This document shows positions 40,302 to 50,711 of a DNA stretch of 64,000 nucleotides, piece by piece (positions within the stretch are counted from its first letter, which is position 1; the number at the start of each line of letters is the position of its first letter). Made by a program: the position numbers and the translations under genes. The DNA lies in NCBI GenBank assembly GCA_030248065.1, contig JASAMV010002173.1, positions 50,269 through 114,268 on the forward strand. Direction: 5' to 3'. The stretch is from Rhynchonema sp. JSB1_4 (lineage: Eukaryota; Nematoda; Chromadorea; Monhysterida; Xyalidae). The notes beneath the pieces were generated by a model. That model saw only the letters and a list, made by a program, of their open reading frames with translations. It did no database searches and had not been told where the DNA came from.

Positions 40302-40462
40302 CAGGTATACTCAGTTTAACCCCAACTTTTGTGGGCCGATTTGGTTCACCATTCACAGTATCGTAGATACGCAGATTTAAGACAACTTCGGCGCGGTAGA
40401 CACCGACAACAGCATAGAGACCCGGACTTCCAAGAGAAAAGAACCTATCTTTCAGCATATCG

Positions 40463-43400
40463 TTATTCTCCCACTGCTCCTAAAAGTGAACCACTATTTT
40501 CAAAGAACCCGTAAGGTATGGATGGTACACGAATACACGAGGGTAGATCAGGCAGATTCTGTGAGTTACAAATTACACGCCGGTCAAACTTCATGCGTAA
40601 AATTTTTTTAGCGCTTTCGCTTCTTTGATACAGTATAGGCCTATCGCCGGATTTGAGCTGCCGATAAATTCCAGGGTTCTGAAGGTACGTTTCTGCAGCT
40701 TTCGGCTGCTGGTTTACGACAGATGCAAGTGTTTTATGAGCTGGCGTCACATTGTCACATGGGTGGATGCGGTCGGTATAATGTGAAAATAAAATATTTT
40801 GCATTGTATCGAAATTCATTTCGTCTTGCGGCTGTTTTTGAAGTTGAATACCTAAAACTTTCAAGATTTGTGCTTGCCGGCATATTATGAAAAACTTTTT
40901 TGTCCCTAACCTTTAGCCTTGAGTTTTGAAAATTCAGGACCTCTGAGACCGTATACCTGAGTAAATCTGTTTTATATGTGGGGAAATGTTCATCATAACA
41001 CTAGAAAGGGCTACCTTGGAGCCCAGTGATATATATTCCGTACTGTCGACTCCGGGGTATTCGGAGACCCACGATCCAAAGGTGAGATTTTCAAAGTCAA
41101 AAGGTGATGCTTGATTTATATTACGAACGCATATTATTGAGTCCTAAAAGCGATTGTCATGTAAAAAAATTGACAAAGCTCTTCACTGTGGAGCGTACCG
41201 TATCTGAGTATAGCACTGAGAAAGCTGGGAGCCTCAAAATCATTGAAAGAAGTAGCGTGCGTGCGTGACTTGTGATGGTCCCACTTAGTAGCACGTTAAC
41301 ATTTTGGTTTGATTTAACTGGTTGTTTGTCCGCATAGCGCACGTACATACAGGTGGACTAAACAAATTGTCGGGTTTTTTGGTGTTCAACGGGTGCACGC
41401 TGAAAACTTACGTTAAGAAGCTTCAGGGCTTTGACATGTATATTTGCATCATTCATTAGCTTATCGACTTCAGAATTTGACGTTGCAAGGATCACGTGAT
41501 CACTCTCTCTCTGAGCAAACTTCCCCTTAAAACCGATTGACTTGGTCAAAAACGCTCGTAATTGTTAAAAATCGCGATAAGCACTTATCAAAGGCTGTTC
41601 AAAGCCAGCTTTGATACCAGCCTCATCCCTGGATTATCCTTGAGTTCTTCAGGGTTAAGGTGGATCCCAAACTTGCTGTACAGCTCGTCCGTGAAAGCCT
41701 TTAAGTTCACACCCTTTGGGATGGAGCTTGCGCATTTTATCTTTGCAAAAAATCGAAAAAAATCTTTGAATAATCCTGTGCTGGTTTGATGAAACAGAAC
41801 GGCCTGAAAAACGCGTTAGCTGGCACATTCACTCACGCGATTGTACGTATACATACCTGGTGGACAGTCAGCAGTTCACAATTACAATGCGCCAGAGCGA
41901 AATCAATTTCAGCTGTGCAAAACACGCCCCTTAGAGCCCTGCAGAATGAAGTGTGAAGTGTGCGTGTACGACGAGCATAAAGTGTGCGCACACCTGTCTG
42001 CCTTCGAGTGGTTGCATTGTGATTGGTTCCGCTGGACGCAGCACTTATAACAGCAAGGGAACACTAAGCCTAAGTCTGGCACCGAGACAGGGAGTGGGAC
42101 ACAGGGAAGCCCCGGAGGTACATAAATGCTGGTAAGCGCGAAGCCAATGTACTTCTTTGTCCGGATAAGTTCAATTAACTCATCGGGGGTTAGAGTTGTG
42201 TATGTAGTGGGCTTACCAATACCGACAGGGCGTGAATACATGACGTATGGATACCTAAGGGCGAGCGAGTATTATGGACCACAATTTTTCGCGGAAAAAA
42301 TATCTCACATGCTCATCACATCAAAACATTGAATGCGCCAGCCGTCATTGTACTGCTCAGGGGTTATTTTTGCGGAGAGTGAAAAGACTTCAGTGCGGCC
42401 TCTGGAAGAAAGACGGGCTGAATTACTGAATTCTTCAGTAATGCACGATCTACAATACTGTTTCTATCATACCCATGTAGGCAATCACGGATTTTAATTG
42501 CTGGCTGAGCTAGGTGCTCCCACATTTGGCTATCGTTGTACCACCTACTGAGCTGCGGAGAACGACGAATCCAATCCTGCACGTCGCAGCTCCACACCAG
42601 CGTGAGTTTACGAACGCATTTTGACATTTCATGGGCAAACTGCATTGTTTTCTGGAACACTGATTCAATGCTCAAGTGGTGGCTAAGACAGTGTGTCCTA
42701 TCGCGGTGGTAGGGATAGCACCTAAAAAAGATGCGTGCGATAATGAACTCAAGCGGGACCCCTAATGTCTGTGTGCCCACCTCCTACACCCGTGTACTAA
42801 GCAGCCAGCGTATTGAATTGCGGTGTCATTACTTGGCGAATACGCGTCAACCAATTTACCTCCAATCCTCCGCTCACCGCCGCAGCCAGAAAATGTGAGG
42901 TCTTGACCGGTGTGATTCAAAAACGCAAAAAATTTTTTCGCTTCTCTTGACTGCTGGCCCAATTGGTCTTGTAAAAACTGGCTAGTGTCGTTGATTACAC
43001 ATAATGTATTTAAAGCCATGTATTTTTGTTTAAAAATTTCCATGCTCAGCGACGCAATAGTTGTATAGAAGAATGGCTGCATTCCAGCCAGCTCCCCAAC
43101 AATTTTCATAAACTCGCTGCAGACAAAATGTAGAGTGGCGCAGTCTTGCACACAGTAGGCCACTGACTCACCTGCAAGGCTGTACCTATGCCCGCTGGCA
43201 AGGCGCTTCGCATGCCAAATTTTAAAATCTTCGTGCTCGCATTTCTTCACGTAAGGTGTGAAATTATGTGCCGCTGGTATACGTGGATAAACAGTGTGAA
43301 AATTCGTGGTGGTGGCCAGCGCATACGGGTACCACCCCTTGGTCACATGCCCGCCAAACGTTCGGGCTGCATCAGCCAGGCCGCATCTAAGCATGAGTAG

Positions 43401-45525
43401 ACTATCGTGAAAGATTAGTCTTGATATTTTAATTTCGTAAAGTTTCAATCCTCGCACTACATATTTAGCTTTTATGCCCCTCCGTATCAAGCACTCTGTG
43501 ATAAGCCAGCCATCGAACCCGCTTAAGTTGTGCATCATGAGGAGCAGTGCGGCATTTGCAGGTGTGTGCAATAAAAAATCCATGAGCTGATCAACGCAGC
43601 TGTCTCCGGTAAATATATGATATCTGGAAGGTTTGCAGCACTGCACGGGGTCGTCGTATGTATACATACATCTTGAGCATGTTATTTTTACAACGGCAAC
43701 CACAGGGATCAGTGCATTGTCTGCTTTTCGCAAACAAGTCTCGAAGTCCAGATATCCGAAAAGCTGTCGTTTGTTGACTCTTTTTAGTGATCCAGGTTTC
43801 ATCATACATATGTGGCGTTTACCATCGGTTTCAAGGAAGTTATACTCATCACTACAAAAACGGCATTTCACCAAACCACAACCGTGGCTGCCCAACTGAG
43901 CTTCACTGAAGAACTTACTGCACTTTGTGCAGCGCTTCCGGTCCCTGCAGACACGCTTTATATGTAGCATAAAGCATGAATACTTTGAGAATGTGACATC
44001 ACAGTTGTCACAGTATATGGAAACGGGGTGTTCATCTTGTTTGCGCCAAAGACACTCCGAGGTGCGGCACAGTTTACATGAAACCCGGTTTTTCAGGCAC
44101 AGTGGTGTATAGCACCGCTGCGTGCCACTAACCTTCAGCCAGCCACACGCAGCACACAAGTTGCGAGCCCCCACAAATGTTTTCAACCCTGACCTGAGCA
44201 AATATGCATGCCGATCTTTTATAAAAATGCAGCACGGCTGACTGCCTTTTACACTGCTATATAGAGAGCGAAAAGCACCAGTGTCACTACGCTCAAAGAT
44301 GAGTAGGCGTCTGTCGAAGTGGGTATACGCGTATTGGGCTATTGCGGGGAATGATCGCTCATCGTAGCACCCTGCTACAATTTTGTGCAATCTGATAATG
44401 TGCTGTTTTTGGCCCCAAGTTAGTCTTGCCGTGCGCAGCCATTTTTGGGTGCCACGCAGAATGACTAAGATTATTAGGCAGTTATCGTAGCCATCATCAC
44501 GCATCAGCTTTTGCCAGTTGGCCGGGTCAAGCAGACGTTTGTTCTCCGGCACGATAACCGACATTGGGTTACCGCCATACACAACCTTCGGTGCCTTCTT
44601 AACCAGGACGGTCAGTTGAAGACCGCTCTCTCTGCCAACAAAAATGCTGCTTTGTGATTGCGTTATAGCCCCCACCTGGTCAATCAGACTAGCTACATCA
44701 ACCTGATGCGCAAAGCATAAGGCACTGTTTACAGGGTAGTCCAATGACTCGCTATCGATAGACAGCATCACAAGGTCATTATGCGCTGTTACAGGAGTCA
44801 CATGTGTCGCTAAAAAGTGCTCTATGGAATCCATGATGACGTTTAGTAAGAGGCCACGGCCAGCCAGCATGACGCCCAAGTCCGTCAGTTTTATGGCCTG
44901 CTTTTTTTGGTAGGAACGAAAATTTGGGGCGTTGATGATCTCTTTTTCATCTAATCGATACAGTCTAGAGACATCAAGAGTCTTCTCAATGTATTCACGT
45001 TCTATTTGCAAGTTTGGTTCAATATGTGGTCCTTGTACATGTATACGTTCGTGTTGGGTCTCATAATGACGTTTAAGATTATCAGAGCGTGAAAATTTCT
45101 TTGTGCATTTTAGGCAGATGTATTTCAATGTATCCTGCCGGGCTTCATTTTTGTAGCAAAGTATAATATGGGACTGAATGTTGGATATCTTTCGCGAGAA
45201 AAACGTTCTGCAAATAATACCAATTTTGAAAAACACACAGTGTATGTACAGTCTGCACTGTTTACGGCTAACACATGCGCGAGGTCAAGCTTCTATTCCC
45301 AAAAAGCGTCTCCGTAACAGTTCACACGGCACAGCTGGCAAAATGGAAATAAAATGGCCCAGGGGAAAACACAACCCACCTCTTGCATAATGGGCACGCG
45401 GTAATCTCCGGAGTTATTCCTGGTATCAAGGGGTATTTGCTGTGGTTGTCGTTATGATGCCTTCTTAGCGTTGTAGGCGTACTTTTGTATTTACAGTATC
45501 CACACCACCACCACCGGTTCTGCAA
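40463..45525 (-). CDS. Protein-primed DNA polymerase B (Maverick PolB), about 12 exons
   Basis: The N-terminal finger module is split between exon 1 (from 45525) and exon 2 (about 45210-42781). Exon 2 has exonuclease motifs LDFET, HNLSGFD and YCVQD. Later exons: 42721-42473 (TPR-like pre-motif), 42401-42309, 42254-41994, 41938-41857, 41803-about 41590, 41525-41412, 41357-41199, 41143-41015, one near 40950, and a last one ending at 40463. Motif A (DVMSMYP) is split between 42309 and 42254. Motif B (KLALNSL / GKFAQR) is split at 41590/41525. Motif C (YSDT / DS) is split at 41199/41143. Most joins are GT-AG and in frame. The motif B join has no GT donor (TTTGATAAGT) and is one base out of frame, so the gene may be disabled or the sequence wrong there. 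Would replicate the element. Confidence 0.85.
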
Positions 45526-45551
45526 TAAATTGCAGGCGTTTTAAAAATATA

Positions 45552-46444
45552 TTACAACAGTATGGAGTACGTGAAATAAAGGTATAGAGTACATATGAGT
45601 AACAAACATTTAACTGAATGTGCACGCATTTGACGAGTCAATTCTCTGACTCTGGCCGCCAGCTCGCCGTACCCTGTTGGATCGATGCTTGGCCCCTGAT
45701 GCAGCAAGACAATGTGCGCCAGCTCGAGAAGAGTCGAGCGAAGCAGCCTCACCAGCTTTTCACGGGACTCAGTGGCATCGCCAATTTTCGCCATGACACT
45801 TTTGCGCACTTTGTCGACTTCAAAAACCGCACGCTGCGCCGCTTCTGCGAATGGAACTTATAGCGGTTTGCGGTTGACAAAAAGCCAAAAGCAAAGCAGC
45901 CAAGACAAACTTGTGCCAAAAAACATGAGCGCTGTCTTTCGTTTACGATGCGAAACCGTGGGCGCCCCAGGGCAGACAGGTGACTCATAGTACAGTGAAA
46001 TACCGTCGCCAGGGCTTCGAAACTCGACGGAGAGTTTGTCACCAGAGTCAGACCAGGAGTAGCGCAGCATACCTTAAAGGGGTTACCCTGGCGTTTGCAC
46101 CCTGCAAGTGCTGGTACAAAAGCAGAATAACCTTGAGTTTGCATTATGTTCAGCATCGCGAGCTCATCTTGACAAACTGCCGAGTCGGACACTACAACAG
46201 AAATGAAGTGACATATTGCGAATTCAATCACAACAAGTGAGAAGTTCTTACATCTCAACAGCTCTCCGTCAAGCAAATCAGGGTAGAGCACAGTGCGCTG
46301 ACCGCATTTGAAATCTTCACGCAAAACCATCGCCTTGCGAATTATGTTGACGTATTTCGCTGTTTCGGCTGTTTTGCTCATGCAATCGGCAAGCAAGTCG
46401 CCAGCCGCCTCCAGCGATTTAACTACTTCAAGCTGATTCACCAT
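45552..46444 (-). CDS. Hypothetical spliced protein with coiled-coil-like end
   Basis: ATG at 46444 overlaps the end of the gene upstream by 17 nt. The first exon has AAGDLLADCMSKTAETAKYVNI. Donor/acceptor-like sites at about 46242, 46179 and 46118 indicate further short exons. The final exon (about 45840-45552) has a heptad-like helix (EKLVRLLRSTLLELAHIVLL) and a hydrophobic end. Alternative frames include a possible membrane segment at about 45900. No family recognised; the structure is tentative. Confidence 0.4.
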
Positions 46445-47345
46445 GATTATTCCCTGGCCTAGTCAGACCACAGGTTTCACAATGGGTGCTTTTTGACATG
46501 CCAGAAAGATTGGTATAGTGTTCGGAACACAACATATGAAAGTTTAAACCACGCGACAGAGGTGCAAACACGTATAGGTGATTAAAGATTGCATTCTGTT
46601 CATTTGGTATGAACGGGCGATTTGCCACGCACTCGCAGCATAAGTAACGTGAAACGTCAGCTGCTGGGTTTTTAACTATGTGCAAAACGTAAAGTGCTTG
46701 ATTATAAAAAGATCTCTCTGCATTGAGACTTCCATATTTACAGTTGAAGTCCATCAACTTTTTTACTATACCATAACACTCGCTGCATGCGTGAACACAC
46801 AGATTACCATCAGAACGATTGTAATACACGTAATTTGACTGGCTTTCACTACACACGTTGTAACGGGCAAAGTGACATTCTTGAATACTGAGGCAAACGT
46901 GTGGTTTTGAGGCGCTATCTCTAAGCTGACCAGCTGTGTCTAACGCTGCACAATGCCACCCTGGCACCAGATAAGAAGGTGACGCGCGCAATGAAGTGTG
47001 AATAGGTTTGAAAAGTTTGCAAATTGCTTGCAGAGAAAAACAGTCGGAGACGGATAGTAAGCGCGAGAGAAATTGTTTTTCAGAAGATTCAGGCAGCAAT
47101 TCTATCAGCGAACAAAAAGACTCCAACAAAGCTTGCTGTGCCCTAATATGCTTCCCCCAGAATGACTGGTACTTTACCAGCGCATCAAGAAGCTCGCTTA
47201 GTTTCCAGCCCACACTCACAGAATCTGCATGAACAATATCGCCAACAAAAGCGCAAAACTCATGATCCAACATGAACTTTCTAACCTTAGCAGCTGGGGG
47301 GTCTGCCTTGGGCGAACCGGCCTCGGGAGTTCCAGAAGGAGCCAT
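46428..47345 (-). CDS. Hypothetical 305-aa Cys/His-rich protein
   Basis: A long single-exon frame starting at the ATG at 47345. The N-terminal 30 residues are Pro/Ala/Lys-rich and likely disordered. The C-terminal half contains many Cys and His in zinc-site-like pairs (CHFARYNVC, CVHACSEC, CCECVANR, CETCGLTR). No known family. Given its position upstream of PolB on the same strand it could be a replication-associated or regulatory Maverick gene. Confidence 0.55.
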   Translation of the reverse strand: MAPSGTPEAGSPKADPPAAKVRKFMLDHEFCAFVGDIVHADSVSVGWKLSELLDALVKYQSFWGKHIRAQQALLESFCSLIELLPESSEKQFLSRLLSVSDCFSLQAICKLFKPIHTSLRASPSYLVPGWHCAALDTAGQLRDSASKPHVCLSIQECHFARYNVCSESQSNYVYYNRSDGNLCVHACSECYGIVKKLMDFNCKYGSLNAERSFYNQALYVLHIVKNPAADVSRYLCCECVANRPFIPNEQNAIFNHLYVFAPLSRGLNFHMLCSEHYTNLSGMSKSTHCETCGLTRPGNNHGESA

Positions 47346-47460
47346 GTCAACTTCAGATGATCCGAAAATAATTTAGAAACCTAGAATGAAAAGAAGCCAA
47401 AAGCGCTCTTCTTTTATACTGCGAATTCGACTCACAGGCCACTGACGCTTTTCCCATGTT

Positions 47461-47800
47461 ATTCCGTAGCAGCCTACACAAGAGCAACGCTGTAGAATTG
47501 GGAAAAGCGTAAACTACATTTTTCCTCTGCTATTTCGTAGCAGCTTACACAAGCGCAACGCTGTAGAATAAGAAAAAGCGTAAACTACATGTTTGCTACG
47601 CTATTCCATACCTGGTTACACAAGCGCAACGCTGTAGAATAGGAAAAAGCGTAAACTAAAATTTTGCTACGCTATTCCATAGCTGCTTACACAAGCGCAA
47701 CGGTGTAGAATAGGAAAAAGGTTAAATCACATTTTTGCTACGTTATTCTGTAGGAGCTTACACAAGCGCAACACTGAAGAATGGGAAAAACATGAATTGG
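47461..47800. repeat. Five 71-bp tandem repeats upstream of a gene pair
   Basis: Units start at about 47461, 47532, 47603, 47674 and 47745. Each has ATTCCGTAGC-like and ACACAAGCGCAACGCTGTAG blocks followed by GGAAAAAGCGTAAACTA. Copies diverge by 5-20 percent. They lie just upstream of the minus-strand gene 46428-47345, in the intergenic space between it and the plus-strand gene cluster starting at 48532, which suits an enhancer or replication role, but that is inference. Confidence 0.8.
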
Positions 47801-48531
47801 GCATACATGGGTCGACAGGCCTAATATTCGAAAATCCATGCTTAGAAAGGCCATCGTGGGCCTCTTCCAGTCTTTGGCACCCAGGTATCACATGGAACCT
47901 TAACCTGCACAGCGCACGATCTGCAGCACCTGCATGGAGCATGCACTCATTGTAAATGAGCCAGACATTTGACTAATGCCTGACGCGCTCATGGTGACCT
48001 CTGGGGAGGTCGACTGTGCACTGTAATGCACGCACGATATCGGAGCGCGCTGTTTTGATAACAATCAAAGGCGTATCAAACCTGCTTAATCAGCTTTCTT
48101 ACAGATTTGAGTAACAGTTATATGTCACGCAACGTCTTGGGTGGTCTTTGCCTTTAAGAGGGGAGTTCTGGAGCCATAGCCTGATGGGCCAAGGAAGTCG
48201 GCATGCTGCACATACACAGTTAAAGGTGAAAATAATCCTGCCCGTGTAATTTACGGCGGTTTAATCTTTTGATATGGACGGACATCCGGTTGATAACGTA
48301 TGCAGCTATACATTAATGAAGCATAATATACTTAAATGCTGCTGATTTCAGCTCACGTTCTGCTGCATTTCGTGAGCTGAAATGAGGTTTTTATCCCCAG
48401 ATTTTCGGTTTTTGTGTGTTATATGTATGTGAATTTGCACACTTGGTGAGCTGAATTACTAATCAGGTCCTTGATACTATATAAATACTGCTGCCTTTCA
48501 ACTTTCTCTCACTTCTGCAGTCTTGGTCGCG
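47801..48531. other. Intergenic, no gene recognised
   Basis: No convincing ORF. An inverted GCTCACGTTCTGC...CGTGAGCTG hairpin is at about 48351-48382 (TTTCAGCTCACG against CGTGAGCTGAAA). A TATATAAATA box at about 48479 precedes the ATG at 48532 by about 50 nt and is a plausible core promoter. Confidence 0.45.
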
Positions 48532-50616
48532 ATGGATACAGAGAAAAGGATTTCCCAGTTGAGGCAACGCCAAAATCGAAAATCCGTTAATCAACTGAAA
48601 CGGTTGATAGCGGATCGATGCCAGATTCGTTTCCCGGCCCGTCCAAAGTTGGACTTATTCAAACACTCAAAAACGTTCAGCGATATTATGGGCAAGCTGT
48701 CAGAGCAAACGAGCGATGAGCTACGACAGACAGCCAATGTGCGTTCGTTCAATTTCAGCAATTTCTCAAGATGCTATTATAGCTGTCATGGCCGAGCACC
48801 TGGTTTGCACCAAGCTATTCACAACTCAACCTTCATGTGTTTCAGCAGCGCTACGCCCTTGGAAACATTGCAGCGATCTGTGCGAGAACATCATCTTGTC
48901 CCCCAGCGGTGAAATTCCAGGATTTCACCAAGCCAGAATACCAACTCCCGTCAAAAACGATCGAGAACGTAATTTTGAAAGTTTGCCTGTGCATTGCCAT
49001 GAATCAGCTGAAAGCCCAGCGGGGGGAAACCGAGTCAATCCCGCTTACTGTACAACGACTTGACCAGGCTCTGCTGATCGTTGATGGAGATATTATGGCC
49101 GAGCTAGTACGTTACATTTGATCAGAGGGCGGCAGCCTTTTCAAGCCACAGTTCTTCGCACTCCGTTTCTTATTTTGCAGGCGAACCACCCGTGTGTGAA
49201 CCACAGGTTTACGAAAATTCAACGAGGGACGTTGGAGGACGCAATCAAAGGGGTCCTAGATTGGCCGCGAAAAATAAAAAACACATGTGGGTATTGTGTG
49301 CAACTCCGCGTTTTGATTAAATTGGAACTATGGCTCACGAAGTGTGACCTACATCAAACTCACCAGAATTTTTTCAGCGCTGCGTTTGTTGGAGTCCCTG
49401 GGTGATGATGTACTCCAGCCCCAGCAACAGTTCATTTTGGCTACCACCAAGGACGCATGCACATCACTGTGGCTGACCAGCGTCAGGACCAGTGCGTCGG
49501 AGGAGGCTGAGGAGCGGGAAGAGATGGAGGGCGGAGAGGAACAGGAGGAGGTGGAGGAGTCCCCGGCGCGTGCGTTGCAGAACGAGAATCAGCCGGCGGA
49601 TGAGCCCGACCTCAACGGTATGGCTGGTTTACTGTAGCTAGATCGCGTTTAAACAGTGTAAAATATAAGTAATATTGCAGACCTGCTGACGTTTCTGACT
49701 CGGTCAACCGGCGGTCCATTGCCAGGTACCATTTAATGTAACAAAGGGCTTTGACAAAATAACAAACTGCATTATTTCAGACTTTCGCGAATCTGATCCG
49801 ACTATCGAAGGGGTCAAAAACTGGCTGTTGTCCGACGCCGCAACCGGTTCGATCGCAGTGTTTTTTTGATTTTTGCGTATATTTATACACGCATTTCATG
49901 AACATTCTTTCAGGGGCCGGTGCGGACCGTCTGCCGACGTCACAGGCTTCTACGGATAACGGTTGGTTTTCAATGCCAGAAATTTTTTTATGATGTCTAA
50001 CGTAACTATCATTCAGAGTACACGCCAAACTTCGATCTGGCTGCTGCCGGCTCCCGCTCGACAGACAACAACATCGATATGGCCATGGCCGAAGGTTTGC
50101 TATGCTCTCTGAGCTGATTTCCCCTATTTTTGTTACAGTTGCATTTCTTACCGAACGGTGACCTTATTTGCAGCCAGGATTCCCGCTCCCACAGGCCCGG
50201 GCTGCCTTGATCTCGGACGTTACGTGCCCCTGAACACCCCGCTTGGTACAATGAGTGAGTGACTCTCACTAAGCAGTTGTTTACGCACACACACATACAC
50301 ACGCTTTACATTGCTGCAGGTGATTTGGATGCGAGCATGGAGACAGATCTGCAATGTAAGTTATGCATCGAAAAGTTTTAGCACACACACACAGATACAC
50401 AAACACACGTGCACAGCATGCAATAAAATATGTGTGCCCTTTGCAGGTGTTCATCCCTTCACCCCTGTGGCATACAGCACAGCCGGCGCCGCTACACGTC
50501 AGTGCTCTGTTTCTATTTTACACAGACAGACAGCCACATGCTCCTGTGTAAACCACACAAACATTTCAGCTGGCCGTGCCCCGTTATCCGATCTCACAAA
50601 CACCATGGTCATCTAA
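48532..50616 (+). CDS. Many-exon hypothetical protein with tiny introns
   Basis: ATG at 48532 opens a basic N-terminus (ISQLRQRQNRKSVNQLKRLI). At least ten further exon-like pieces follow, each bordered by GT and pyrimidine-rich AG, with introns of about 40-110 nt. They include SQDAIIAVMAEHL (48780s, histone-fold-like helix), an exon from 48845, one from 49181, an acidic exon (EEAEEREEMEGGEEQEE, about 49409-49619), then short exons at about 49680, 49780, 49914, 50016, 50174, 50320, 50447 and 50568, ending at the TAA at 50616. The frame is kept over most joins; one (about 49858/49914) is uncertain. No family recognised. It is on the same strand as, and 90 nt before, the glycoprotein gene. Confidence 0.45.
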
Positions 50617-50711
50617 TGTTTTCTCAAAACATTTTGGCATTTGTTTCTTCCCCCATCTGCTTTTTTATCGATTGACTGATTTTTTATTTTAGACCCCAAA
50701 TTCCGACCGTC

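Noticed and set aside
47461..47800. CRISPR-like array
   Set aside because: The 71-bp units are repeats throughout, without unique spacers, in a eukaryotic context.
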